DNA from: Pseudomonadota bacterium
GTDB lineage: Bacteria > Desulfobacterota > Desulfobulbia > Desulfobulbales > SURF-16
Direction: 5' to 3'
Assembly (NCBI GenBank): GCA_018897105.1
Contig: JAHILF010000005.1
Coordinates: forward strand, 1 to 64,000
DNA: 64,000 bases
The position numbers and the translations under genes are program-made. The notes under the pieces are model-generated. The model ran no database searches. It was not told the DNA's origin and saw only the letters and a list, made by a program, of their open reading frames with translations. Shown one piece after another: positions 46,541 to 56,484 of this stretch (position 1 is its first letter; every line of letters starts with the position of its first letter).

Positions 46541-48682
46541 GTGGATCAAATTTTGGCAACCGAATCCCTGCTCCCCTGGCTTGAGCCGGAATCCTCCAAG
46601 GTTTACCTGAAGGTTTCTGCGCCGGGTAGGGATTCATCCGTGCCAGCAGTGCCGTTTGCTTTCCCACTTCTTGACGCCTCTTCGCCCCTTGCCCGCCTTG
46701 TTCCCGCCTCTTTCACTGACGGTTCACCACAGACGATCAAGGATGTCTTTCTGCTGGTGCAGAAGGACCAGTATACCTTTTCGGAAACTCAGGTGCCCTT
46801 CAGCAATCGGGATATCGATGCGATGTGGCGGCAAACCGGGGAAGTCGCGGCTGTAGATGATGGAGCCCCCATTGCCACCGGACTGCTTTGCCCGGCTGGC
46901 GGCAGCGCCGGTATGCCCCTGTGGAGGTCACTTTTTTATTGCGTGCTCCGGCAACTTTTTTTTCATCCCCCCTGTCCCCGCTGCGGTAAATTGCTGGAAC
47001 TTTGCGCTGCAGATGAGGTGCTGACTGCTGCCGGCCTGCCGGCCTATTCCTCGAGTCTGCAGCGTTTCCTTTTCTGCCCCGCCTGCCAGGGTGGAGGCGG
47101 GCAGACGGAGTTTTTCGCCTATGCCGCCCCGGATACAGCCGCTCCTTTGGTCAAAAACCGACTCGCCCTGATCGATGAATTTGCCCAACTTGTCGGCAAC
47201 AATAAAGTGGGGACGGATTTTCCCTGCCAAGACTGCCCCCAGAGCGGGGAGTGTTTCGGGCCGGGCAAACAGGCGGCAACAAGGATTATCCCCTTGGCCT
47301 TTTATCCGTTTAGAATGATCGTCACCCCTGCCCGGCAACTCCATGCCGCCGATTTTCTCTCCCTTATTTCCGGGGCGTCAGGGGCGGAACTTGCGGGCCA
47401 GCTTGAGGTAGCGGGTCTGCCGGGCCGGGCTGCCTGTGTCAAGGCCTTGGGCGGCCGGGAAGGGGGCAGGATATCCCTGTTTTTTCAAGACGCACGACGT
47501 TTTCCGGAGGTGCTCTATCTGAAACTGGCCCTGCTGGCACAGATCAGCAGAGCCGCTTTTCCCGCCTTGTCCCATCTGCAGCATGCGGATCTACGGCTTT
47601 CTATCGATCAGTTCTGGGTTGACTTTGCCGACTATGAGGGGCCATTGCCCTATTTCTGGAATTTCCGGGCTATGCCGCTGGCCATCGGTTTGACTCCGCC
47701 ACCTCCGTCCGCTTTCCTGAAGGTCCCGGAAGCCCTTGGCATCCACACCCTTTCCCTGCTGTGGTTCAATGTCCTGGTGGCAAATAGCAGCCAGACACCC
47801 CGGGATATTACGCAATCTCTCGCTGATTTTTATGAAAAGCATCAGGCAGAGGCGGAACCGGATTTTCCCGCCTCTGCCGGTTTTAGCCCCGGCAACATTT
47901 TCTGGCGGCCTGTTGCTCAACAGCTTCCTGCAGAATGGCTTGCCCTCTGGCAGCAGGCTTTGGGGCTGGGCTGGTCTCTGCTGCGCCAGTCGTGCCAGCC
48001 GGCAGCTGATTTTTCGGCAGCAACCTTCACTGCCCAGTTGGCTCGCCTGGCCGAGGAGGTGAAGCAGAGCCTGTTTGCCGTTGAGGCTGTGCCGGTTATG
48101 GCAATGCCTGCGGAAGATAGCGAGGGGGCCATCTGCCGGATCCTGCTCGACATCCGGCAGAAGTGGATGGCGGAGCTGCCAAGCGAACCCGCAGTGCAGG
48201 GAGTTGCCGCAGATGCGGCTGGTCAGGTTGAGGGGCAGGTCGTGGAGCTGCCGGAGGAAGAAGATCTGGAAAAAACAGTAATGATGACTGCGGACCAGCT
48301 TGCGATACTCATGCGGAAAGAAGCCCAGCCTGCCAGTGCCCCGCAGACCCATGTCGTTGATGAGGCACCGCCGACCATCAGCCCTGTGTCACCAGTAGGC
48401 GGGTCCCCAGCAGGCAAGTCCGCGGAGAAAACGGTGCATCCCGTCACGGATGAGCAAGCCGGTCTTGAAAAGACAGTGATCATGAGTGCCGATGCAATTG
48501 CTGCACTGCTTGCCGGCCGCAGCGGTAAAGCCACCCCCCCCGCCCCGGCACCAAGCGAGAAGAAGCCGGCACCGGCGAAACAGCAGTTGCCTGATGCCGC
48601 GGAGGCCGGGCTTTCTGAAACAGTGATGATCAATCCGAAACAACTTGAAGCGCTGAGGAAAATGAAAAAGAATGACAAATAG
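46541..48682 (+). CDS. T6SS-cluster accessory protein with Cys-rich knuckles and repeated TV(M/I) motifs
   Basis: CPRCGKLLELC...FCPACQGGG, CQDCPQSGEC; C-term LEKTVMMTADQLAILM, LEKTVIMSADAIAALL, LSETVMINPKQLEALRK. Confidence 0.7.
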   Translation: MDQILATESLLPWLEPESSKVYLKVSAPGRDSSVPAVPFAFPLLDASSPLARLVPASFTDGSPQTIKDVFLLVQKDQYTFSETQVPFSNRDIDAMWRQTGEVAAVDDGAPIATGLLCPAGGSAGMPLWRSLFYCVLRQLFFHPPCPRCGKLLELCAADEVLTAAGLPAYSSSLQRFLFCPACQGGGGQTEFFAYAAPDTAAPLVKNRLALIDEFAQLVGNNKVGTDFPCQDCPQSGECFGPGKQAATRIIPLAFYPFRMIVTPARQLHAADFLSLISGASGAELAGQLEVAGLPGRAACVKALGGREGGRISLFFQDARRFPEVLYLKLALLAQISRAAFPALSHLQHADLRLSIDQFWVDFADYEGPLPYFWNFRAMPLAIGLTPPPPSAFLKVPEALGIHTLSLLWFNVLVANSSQTPRDITQSLADFYEKHQAEAEPDFPASAGFSPGNIFWRPVAQQLPAEWLALWQQALGLGWSLLRQSCQPAADFSAATFTAQLARLAEEVKQSLFAVEAVPVMAMPAEDSEGAICRILLDIRQKWMAELPSEPAVQGVAADAAGQVEGQVVELPEEEDLEKTVMMTADQLAILMRKEAQPASAPQTHVVDEAPPTISPVSPVGGSPAGKSAEKTVHPVTDEQAGLEKTVIMSADAIAALLAGRSGKATPPAPAPSEKKPAPAKQQLPDAAEAGLSETVMINPKQLEALRKMKKNDK

Positions 48683-49421
48683 CGCTCAGCTCAAGCAAAT
48701 AACCAAAGAAATCAGGCAGATTTATCAGGCGGACAGGGTCAATGCCGCAGCCCTGGTTGAGGAGCATCTCATTCATGCCTTGGCCGATTACAGCGCTTCA
48801 GAGCGGCTGGCCTTTCTGGAAAGATGCCTCGCCGGTTTCGGCCATATTCCCGCGGTGCCATCACCTCCTCCGGCCTCCCCGGCCGAGGTGAGTTCCGAGG
48901 CATTCAACAAGCTGTTGACAATGCTTCTTGGCAAAGAGATATTGGAGAGAGAGCTGTCAACCGAGGAGATGATCAAACACCTGGCCGCCGCCTTGAATAC
49001 CGTTTTTGATTCGGTCAATAAGCTGATAGGCGGCATCAATGCCACCCTGATGGGCAGCGCCTCGGGCGAGGAAACCATTCGGGTTGTGATCAGTTCCAGT
49101 ATTGATGAAAAGAAAGGGATCGCTTCCCTGGAGAAATATCTTGATCAGATCGGTCAGTTTTTCGCCATAGCCCTGCGGGCATATAAGGAGGCCGCCCAGA
49201 CCAAGATCGGTGAAATTTTAAATGAGCTGGATCCTGTACGTATTGCTGAAGAGAATGAAAACGGTCTGAAATTCGGGCCGTTGCGCAAGGCGCATCAGTT
49301 TGACTGCTACCAGGATAAGTATAAGACCCTGCTGAACTGGCAGCGATCCGGACTGCTCTTGGAAGCGTTTATGAAGGAATTTGAAAAAAATTGCCAAAAG
49401 CTTTATCTGAAGAGGGAGTAA
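48672..49421 (+). CDS. T6SS-associated protein, possibly TagH C-terminal-like without FHA domain
   Basis: Position directly before tssJ; GLKFGPLRKAHQFDCYQDKYKTLLNWQRSGLLLEAFMKEFEKNCQKLY. Confidence 0.45.
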   Translation: MTNSAQLKQITKEIRQIYQADRVNAAALVEEHLIHALADYSASERLAFLERCLAGFGHIPAVPSPPPASPAEVSSEAFNKLLTMLLGKEILERELSTEEMIKHLAAALNTVFDSVNKLIGGINATLMGSASGEETIRVVISSSIDEKKGIASLEKYLDQIGQFFAIALRAYKEAAQTKIGEILNELDPVRIAEENENGLKFGPLRKAHQFDCYQDKYKTLLNWQRSGLLLEAFMKEFEKNCQKLYLKRE

Positions 49422-49976
49422 ATGAAAAATTATTGGAAGCTATCCTGGGGAATTTTGTGTCTTTTTTTTCTTGCATCCTGCGCCAAGGTGCCGCCGCCAC
49501 CCCCGGTACCGCCTGCGCCGCCGCAGTATTCCTACAGCAAGGATGCCGTCAAGATTCAGATCAATTCAGATTCCCAGCTGAATCTCTATCAGTCCAGCCC
49601 CCATACCCTGCTGCTCTGCGTTTACCAGCTCAGCGATCCCAACGCCTTCTACCGGCTGACCGGAGACATCGACGGCATCTACAAGCTGCTCTCCTGTAGC
49701 CAGTTCGACCCCAGCGTCACCCATTCCAAACGCTTCATTGTCCAGCCTGATCAGAAAGTCACCTATACCCTTGATCGGGCTGAGGGCACCAAGTATGTGG
49801 CCATTGGTGCGGGTTACTACAATGTCCGCAAGGAGGATGTCACGCGTCTTTTTGAAATTCCCGTCGTGGAGAAAAAATCGGAAACATCCGATACACTCCG
49901 CGTGCTGGAACCGGATGTCCTTACTGTCGATATTGACTTGGGTCCAACCAAGATCAGCAGTATTACCGGTCAATAA
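49422..49976 (+). CDS. tssJ: T6SS outer-membrane lipoprotein TssJ
   Basis: Lipobox LASC; INSDSQLNLYQSSPHTLLLCVYQLSDPNAFYRL. Confidence 0.9.
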   Translation: MKNYWKLSWGILCLFFLASCAKVPPPPPVPPAPPQYSYSKDAVKIQINSDSQLNLYQSSPHTLLLCVYQLSDPNAFYRLTGDIDGIYKLLSCSQFDPSVTHSKRFIVQPDQKVTYTLDRAEGTKYVAIGAGYYNVRKEDVTRLFEIPVVEKKSETSDTLRVLEPDVLTVDIDLGPTKISSITGQ

Positions 49977-50076
49977 ACAGCCGGCCTGACTGGCGCAAGG
50001 CCTGCCTGCCGGGCCTTGTCGATGTCCAGGCTGAAGCTGCTCCGGGGTTACAATATCCGATACATGGAAGGGGATT

Positions 50077-51471
50077 ATGGTGGATATCAACAGATCGATT
50101 TTTTGGCACCAGGGGCTTTTTCTCCAGCCCCATCATTTTCAGCAGCATGACCTGTATATCCAGGATCTGCACCAGCCGTTCCGGAAATTTCTCAATCCCT
50201 ACTTCTGGGGTGTGGCGGCCATGGAGGCCTCCCGCGGGGCGCTGGACAATTTTTCCTTTGACATCCTGAAAGGGGAGTTTGTCTTTCAGGATGGCACCTA
50301 TGTGGTCTTTCCGGGCAATGCCGTGCTGGCAAAGCGATCTTTCAAAAACGCCTGGGTTGAGGAGGACAAGCCCTTCACCATTTATCTCGGGTTGAAAAAA
50401 TTGGATGAGGCCGGCAGTAATGTGACGGAGCTGGCAAGTCTTGACAAGATCGGCGAGGTATCGACCCGCTATGTGACCCTGGCTGAACCGGAACAGATCA
50501 ATGACCTGTATGAAAACGGCCCGCCCGGCGAGGTGAAAAAACTGCATCTGGTGCTGAAACTTTTCTGGGACAGTGAAAAGGAAATGGTGGGCGATTATCT
50601 GCTTCTCCCCCTGGCCCAGCTGGAAAGGGACGGCGAGGTGATCCGCTTTGTGCCGGGCTTTGCCCCACCTGCGGTCACCCTGCAGAGTTCCGAGGTGCTT
50701 ATCCAGACCGTCAAAAACATCCGGGACCAGATCGGCAGCCGCAGCCGGCAGCTCGATGAGTACAAGGCCCAGCGCGGCATCCATACCAGTGATTTCGGCG
50801 CCCGGGACATGGTCTTCATGCTGGCCCTGCGCAGCCTGAACAGGTATGTGCCGCTGCTGTTTCATCTCACCGAGCCGGCCTTTACCCATCCCTGGCCCGT
50901 CTTCGGACTGCTGCGCCAGCTGATCGGCGAGCTTTCCTCCTTTTCCAGCACCGTGAATGTGCTGGGAGAACTGGACGACGGCCAGGCCCTGCTCGGCGCT
51001 TATAACCATAATGACCTGGGCAAATGCTTCCTGGCCGCCCAGTCCCTGATTTCCCGTCTGCTGGATGAGATCACCGCCGGCCCCGAATACATCATCAGGC
51101 TGGTCTTTGACGGAACCTATTACATCGGTGATCTGCTGCCGGCTCATTTCACCGAAGGCAACCGCTATTACCTGGTGGTGGAGACCGAGGAGGAACCTCA
51201 ACAGGTGCTCGACGCCCTGCAGGGCATCGCCAAACTCGGCTCGCGAGAGTCACTGCCGCTGCTCATTGCCCGGGCGCTGCCCGGCGTTGCTCTGGAACAT
51301 CTTGCCATCCCGCCCCAGGAGTTGCCCCGGCGGGCGCATTGCCTCTATTTCCAGATCAATCATCATGGGGATCAATGGGGCAATGTGGTGAAAGGCAACA
51401 ATTTGGCATTATACTGGGACAATGCGCCGGATGATTTCAAGGCGGAACTGATGGTCGTAGGGAGGTCGTGA
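50077..51471 (+). CDS. tssK: T6SS baseplate protein TssK
   Basis: IFWHQGLFLQPHHFQQHDLY, HLAIPPQELPRRAHCLYFQI. Confidence 0.95.
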   Translation: MVDINRSIFWHQGLFLQPHHFQQHDLYIQDLHQPFRKFLNPYFWGVAAMEASRGALDNFSFDILKGEFVFQDGTYVVFPGNAVLAKRSFKNAWVEEDKPFTIYLGLKKLDEAGSNVTELASLDKIGEVSTRYVTLAEPEQINDLYENGPPGEVKKLHLVLKLFWDSEKEMVGDYLLLPLAQLERDGEVIRFVPGFAPPAVTLQSSEVLIQTVKNIRDQIGSRSRQLDEYKAQRGIHTSDFGARDMVFMLALRSLNRYVPLLFHLTEPAFTHPWPVFGLLRQLIGELSSFSSTVNVLGELDDGQALLGAYNHNDLGKCFLAAQSLISRLLDEITAGPEYIIRLVFDGTYYIGDLLPAHFTEGNRYYLVVETEEEPQQVLDALQGIAKLGSRESLPLLIARALPGVALEHLAIPPQELPRRAHCLYFQINHHGDQWGNVVKGNNLALYWDNAPDDFKAELMVVGRS

Positions 51472-51473
51472 CA

Positions 51474-52151
51474 ATGCGTTTACGGGATTGCTTTGCCGAA
51501 CTGGTGGCATATGTGGCCTATTTTTTAAAGAGCGACATCCAGAACAGTCTCTCCTACAGCCAGGTGCAGACCGATGTGCAGCGGCTGCTGTCGGAAAGTG
51601 ACACCATGGTGCGGCAGGGGCAGATTTCCAGCGAGGAATACGATGAGGCGCGCTTTGCCATCTGTGCCTGGATCGATGAGTCGATTCTTAATTCACCCTG
51701 GCAGGGCCGGACGCAATGGCAAAAGGAACTCCTGCAGCGCAGGTATTATCAGACCACAGATGCCGGTGAAGAGTTCTTTGAACGGCTGAACCGGCTTGAC
51801 CAGCAGCAGCGTGGCGCCAGGGAAATTTACTATCTCTGTCTGGCCATGGGTTTCAAGGGCAGGTATCACCAGCAAGGTGACGATCTGCTGCTCGACCAGC
51901 TCAAGACATCCAATCTCAAATACCTGCTGGGCAGCTCGGTTGGCCTGCCTGCCCTGGACCGGACCGAGCTTTTTCCCGAGGCCTACCCGGTGGAAAGCGC
52001 CGGTCCAGCCTCCGCAGCCAAACAGAGCATTTTTACCCCGGCGGCCATCGCGGTGTTTGTGTCTCCTGTGGTGCTGTTCGGAGTACTATTTTTCATTTAT
52101 ACCTTTATCTTGAATAATATCGGTGAGAATTTCCTGAAAGCGGTGTCCTGA
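51474..52151 (+). CDS. tssL: T6SS TssL/DotU
   Basis: DEARFAICAWIDESILNSPWQGRTQWQKELLQRRYYQTTDAGEEFFERL, C-terminal TM. Confidence 0.93.
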   Translation: MRLRDCFAELVAYVAYFLKSDIQNSLSYSQVQTDVQRLLSESDTMVRQGQISSEEYDEARFAICAWIDESILNSPWQGRTQWQKELLQRRYYQTTDAGEEFFERLNRLDQQQRGAREIYYLCLAMGFKGRYHQQGDDLLLDQLKTSNLKYLLGSSVGLPALDRTELFPEAYPVESAGPASAAKQSIFTPAAIAVFVSPVVLFGVLFFIYTFILNNIGENFLKAVS

Positions 52152-55100
52152 TGAAACAATTCTGGCGAATACTGATAAAATCCCTCCTGGTTATCACGGG
52201 CCTTGCCCTGGTCATTCTGCTGGTGGCAGGGCTGGTCCTCATCCTGGACTGGCCCTGGTGGACCGGGTTCTTTTTTCTCCTTTTGCTATTCGGCGCGGCA
52301 ATCGGCGTTATTCTGGTGCGCAAAATTCTGCGGCGGCGCGGGGAACAGAAGTTCGTTGACCAGATCATCTCCCAGGATGATCTGAAGCTGAAGGCCATGG
52401 CGGCCCAGGAGAGAGATGAAGCGCAACTTCTCCAGGCCCGCTGGAAGGAGGCCATCGACACCCTGAAAAGCTCCCATCTGCGCAAATTCGGCAATCCCCT
52501 CTATGTCCTGCCCTGGTATCTGGTGATCGGTGAGAGCGGTTCCGGCAAAACCACTGCCATCAAAAGCGCCCGGCTGTCTTCACCCTTTGCCGCGGCAGCC
52601 CAGGTGTCGGGCATCTCGGGCACAAGGAACTGCGACTGGTGGTTCTTTGAGCAGGCGATCATTCTCGATACAGCCGGTCGTTATGCCATCCCGGTACATG
52701 AGAGCCGTGACAAGGACGAGTGGCACAGTTTTCTTGGCCTGCTGGCCAAGTTCAGGAAAAAGGAACCGCTGAACGGCCTGATCGTCACCGTCTCCGCCAG
52801 CAAACTGCTTGAGGCAAGCCAGGAGGAGCTTGAACGGGAGGGGCTGCAGATCCGTTCGCGCATTGATGAGATCATGCTGGCCATCGGCAGCAAATTCCCG
52901 GTCTACGTCATGGTGACCAAATGCGACCTGATCAAGGGCATGACCCATTTCTGCGACAAGCTGCCGGAAAAGGTGGTCAATCAGGCCATGGGGGTGATTA
53001 ATCCCCAGCACATGAAGGTAACCCCGGCCTTCTGGACCAATGCTGTGGATACAGTCAGTGAACGGGTCGGCAATCTTCTCCTGCGGGTGCTCCATGACAC
53101 CAAGTCCAGCAAAGTGGACCCGGCCCTCATTCTTTTCCCCAGTGAATTTGAAAGATTACGCACTGGCCTGCACAACTTCATGGCCAAGGCCTTCCAGGAA
53201 AACCCCTATCAGGAAACACCCATCCTCAGAGGTCTTTTCTTTACCAGCGGCAGGCAGGAAGGCACCCCATACTCCCATTTTCTCCAGAAGCTTGGGTTGC
53301 TGGGTGAGAAGGAAGTGCTGCCCGGCACCAACAAAGGGCTCTTTCTCCATGATTTTTTTGCCAGGATACTGCCCATGGACAGGGGCATTTTTGCCCCCAC
53401 CACCCGTTCCCTGGAGTGGCAGCGGCTGAGCCGCAATCTGGGACTGACCTCCTGGGTGGCCCTGATCATCGCCCTCTGCGGGCTGATGAGTTTTTCTTTT
53501 GTCAAGAACCTGCAGACCATGCGGGAGGTGCCCAAGGAGTTCCTGCAGCAGTCCGGCCCGGTGATGCAGGGGGATCTGCTGATGGATGTGGTCAGTCTTG
53601 ATCAGTACCAGCAGGCAATTCTGCGTATTGAGCAGCGGAACAAAAACTGGTGGATGCCGCGCTTCGGTCTGACCCATAGCATTGAGGTGGAGAGACAGCT
53701 GAAGGCGAAATTCAGCCAGCAGTTCAGAAAGACCTTTCTCATGCCGCTGGACAAGAGGATGGCGGACAGGATGGCGGGCTTTAATCTCGCCACCCCTGAT
53801 CAGCTGCTCAACCGCCATATCAGCCATCTGGTCCGCCGCATCAATCTTTTGAAAAAACGGCTGCAGACCAATGATTACCAAGCCTTGTCCGACATGCCCC
53901 AGGTGCCTTTTCTCATCCTGCTCTCCCAGGAGCAGAAAGAAATGATCCCGGAAATCAGAAAGAAGATGGGCAGCATCTATCTCCATTATCTCTACTGGAA
54001 TCAGGATGACAGCCAGGTCAACCTGGAGCTCACCGAGCTGCAGAACTGGCTGAAATTCTGCCTGGCCTCCAAGGGGGGGAGGCTTGACTGGCTGATTCCC
54101 TGGGCCAACGAGCAGGAGAATCTTGCCCAGGTGACGCTGGCCGACTTCTGGGGCGGCAGCAGGAATGTCCAGGATGCTGTCAGGGTGGCCCCGGCCTTCA
54201 GCCGCAAGGGCAAGGCGATGATTGACGCCTTTCTGCAGGAGATCGAGGCCGCGCTGCCGGAGCCCGGTCCTTCTCTGATCGCCCGCCAGAAACTTGAATT
54301 TGCCGACAGGTACCGCCAGAGTTATCTGGAGGAGTGGCGCAGTTTTGCCGCAGGCTTCAGCCAGGGGACAAAACGACTGGCCGGCTATGAGGAATGGCTG
54401 CCCATGGCCCAGAAGATCACCTCGTTGACCGGTCCCTATCTGACCCTGCTTGACAAGATGGCCGATGAATGCACGACGGTTGCCGGGGAGGGCAAGAGTG
54501 TGCCTGCCTGGGTGGCGCTGACCACCTCCTATCGCAACCTGCGCGCCCAGGCCGAGGTGCTGGCCAGGTCCGAAGGAGGCGGCGGCCTGCTGGCCAAGGC
54601 CGGGGAAAAGTCCATGAATCTGATTGATAAGGTGGGGCAGAAGCTTGACAGCGGCCGCCCCGAGAATCTCGAAAACCAGCTGCAGGCCGCCAAGGCCCTC
54701 AGAGACTTTCAGAACTCCCTGCAGGATGTCATGCCCACCCTGTCGCCGCGCAAGGCCGCCTATGATACCGCCGCAGCGGTGTTCAAGGATGAAAAGAACC
54801 CCATTGCCACGGGCCGGCAGGCGATTGCCAGAATGAAAACCTATATGACCTCCGGCAAAAAGGATGAAGATGTCTTCTGGGCACTGATCAATGGTTCCAT
54901 TAACTTTCTGTGGGATTTTGAAAGGGCCGAGGCTGCCTGTTATCTGCAGGACCGTTGGGAAAAGGATGTGCTGGTGGAAGTCCAGGGCATCAGCGATCAG
55001 CAGAAGGTGATGCAGCTGCTGCTTGATGAGGACGGTTATGCCATGAAGTTCGTCAAAGGTCCGGCCGCACCCTTTATCAGCAGAAACCCCAGTAAAGGGT

Positions 55101-55636
55101 ATTACGCAGTGCGGGCTCTCGATGGCCAGGTTGCCTTTGATCCGACTTTCTTTACCTTTCTGACCAAGGGGGTGAGTGCCAAGAGAACGGTCCAGGCCAG
55201 TTATGATGTGTCCATCAAGGGCCTGCCCACCGATGTTAATCAGGAGGCCATGATAAAACCCCATGCAACCCATGTTGAGCTGCAATGCGCCAGCGGCAGC
55301 GTCAAGTTGAATAACTTCCAGTTCCCGGAAACGAAAACCTTCCAGTGGTCGCCGGAAACCTGCGGGGATGTTGTCTTTGAAATTGAGGTGAGCAATCTGG
55401 TGCTCACCAAGATTTACAAAGGCAGCCGGGCTTTTGTCAGCTTTCTCCAGGACTTCAAAACCGGTCAGATGTCCTTTTATCCCGGGGACTTCCCCGAACA
55501 GAAAGAGGAGCTGCAGCGGCTGGGCATAAAATATATCAAGGTCAGCTATCAGTTTGCCGGCAACGGTCCTATTCTCCAGCTGCAGCAGGCATCCCCCGGC
55601 CAGGTGCCGTCGCGAGTGGTGCAATGCTGGGATTAG
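52151..55636 (+). CDS. tssM: T6SS TssM/IcmF
   Basis: N-term TMs, Walker A GESGSGKTTAI, CDWWFFEQAIILDTAGRY, C-term WSPETCGDVVFEIEV. Confidence 0.95.
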   Translation: MKQFWRILIKSLLVITGLALVILLVAGLVLILDWPWWTGFFFLLLLFGAAIGVILVRKILRRRGEQKFVDQIISQDDLKLKAMAAQERDEAQLLQARWKEAIDTLKSSHLRKFGNPLYVLPWYLVIGESGSGKTTAIKSARLSSPFAAAAQVSGISGTRNCDWWFFEQAIILDTAGRYAIPVHESRDKDEWHSFLGLLAKFRKKEPLNGLIVTVSASKLLEASQEELEREGLQIRSRIDEIMLAIGSKFPVYVMVTKCDLIKGMTHFCDKLPEKVVNQAMGVINPQHMKVTPAFWTNAVDTVSERVGNLLLRVLHDTKSSKVDPALILFPSEFERLRTGLHNFMAKAFQENPYQETPILRGLFFTSGRQEGTPYSHFLQKLGLLGEKEVLPGTNKGLFLHDFFARILPMDRGIFAPTTRSLEWQRLSRNLGLTSWVALIIALCGLMSFSFVKNLQTMREVPKEFLQQSGPVMQGDLLMDVVSLDQYQQAILRIEQRNKNWWMPRFGLTHSIEVERQLKAKFSQQFRKTFLMPLDKRMADRMAGFNLATPDQLLNRHISHLVRRINLLKKRLQTNDYQALSDMPQVPFLILLSQEQKEMIPEIRKKMGSIYLHYLYWNQDDSQVNLELTELQNWLKFCLASKGGRLDWLIPWANEQENLAQVTLADFWGGSRNVQDAVRVAPAFSRKGKAMIDAFLQEIEAALPEPGPSLIARQKLEFADRYRQSYLEEWRSFAAGFSQGTKRLAGYEEWLPMAQKITSLTGPYLTLLDKMADECTTVAGEGKSVPAWVALTTSYRNLRAQAEVLARSEGGGGLLAKAGEKSMNLIDKVGQKLDSGRPENLENQLQAAKALRDFQNSLQDVMPTLSPRKAAYDTAAAVFKDEKNPIATGRQAIARMKTYMTSGKKDEDVFWALINGSINFLWDFERAEAACYLQDRWEKDVLVEVQGISDQQKVMQLLLDEDGYAMKFVKGPAAPFISRNPSKGYYAVRALDGQVAFDPTFFTFLTKGVSAKRTVQASYDVSIKGLPTDVNQEAMIKPHATHVELQCASGSVKLNNFQFPETKTFQWSPETCGDVVFEIEVSNLVLTKIYKGSRAFVSFLQDFKTGQMSFYPGDFPEQKEELQRLGIKYIKVSYQFAGNGPILQLQQASPGQVPSRVVQCWD

Positions 55637-56364
55637 GCAGATCCGCCGGCAACTGGCAATGGCAACTATCCGGAAAGCATCCGGTGGCCAAGGATTTCTT
55701 TGTCCTCGGCGACAAAAATCCGATGGCCGAGGCCTTTGCCCAGTGGATACGCCTCGGGACCGAACAGAGCACAGCCGGCCGCGAGATGCTCGTTGCCAAC
55801 TGTTCGTGGCGGTTCTGGGCCAAAACCGGCAACCGGCAAAACCTGGTCTGCGGGGTGATGCGCAACAGCTGTGATTTCATGGGCCGTCCCTATCCGCTGC
55901 TGGTCATGGGGACGGGTGTGCTGGACAGGTGGGAGGAGAACTGGGAGCTGCTGCCCCTGGCCTGTGAAGGGCTATGGAGCCAGATGGAACAGATGGCCAC
56001 CAAGAATTACCAGGAGCTTGACCGGCTCAAGGAGGATCTGCTCATGCTCCGTCCGCCCCACGCCCGCTGGCAGGATCTGCACCGGCAAAGCGCTGAGCTG
56101 CTTGACGGGCTGTTGCCCGGCGACCTGCCTGTGCTTGCGACCGGTGAACAGGACGCCCTGTTTCTGCCCCTGCGCTGTGCGGACCATTGCGACCCCTTTG
56201 CCCTGATCATCCATCTGCACCGGGTGCTGAAAGAAAAAATCAGCGTGGTGCCCAATACCATATTTGTCGGCGGACCGCTTGAGCAGCCTGGTTTTGCCCT
56301 TTTTACCAGGCCGCTGAATATCGCTGATTTTGCCCGGATGTGGCAGCCTCTGACAGTTATATGA
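55624..56364 (+). CDS. tagF: T6SS-associated TagF
   Basis: GKHPVAKDFFVLGDKNPMAEAFAQWI, position after tssM. Confidence 0.85.
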   Translation: MLGLGRSAGNWQWQLSGKHPVAKDFFVLGDKNPMAEAFAQWIRLGTEQSTAGREMLVANCSWRFWAKTGNRQNLVCGVMRNSCDFMGRPYPLLVMGTGVLDRWEENWELLPLACEGLWSQMEQMATKNYQELDRLKEDLLMLRPPHARWQDLHRQSAELLDGLLPGDLPVLATGEQDALFLPLRCADHCDPFALIIHLHRVLKEKISVVPNTIFVGGPLEQPGFALFTRPLNIADFARMWQPLTVI

Positions 56365-56484
56365 TCTTTTTTTATTTGAAATGCATGATTTGCAGGTGAT
56401 ACAAGGTAATAAGCTGCTTTGGTTCCTCCTGCAGGAATGAATGTACATATCAGGTATGTACTTTCTGCCGCAAAACCTTAATAG

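Noticed and set aside
49963-51201. 412 aa minus-strand ORF opposite tssK
   Set aside because: Shadow ORF of a confidently identified T6SS gene, no motifs.
53156-55624. 822 aa minus-strand ORF opposite tssM
   Set aside because: Antisense shadow of a clear TssM gene; low-complexity His/Gly/Leu-rich composition with no domain motifs, as expected from GC-rich codon bias.
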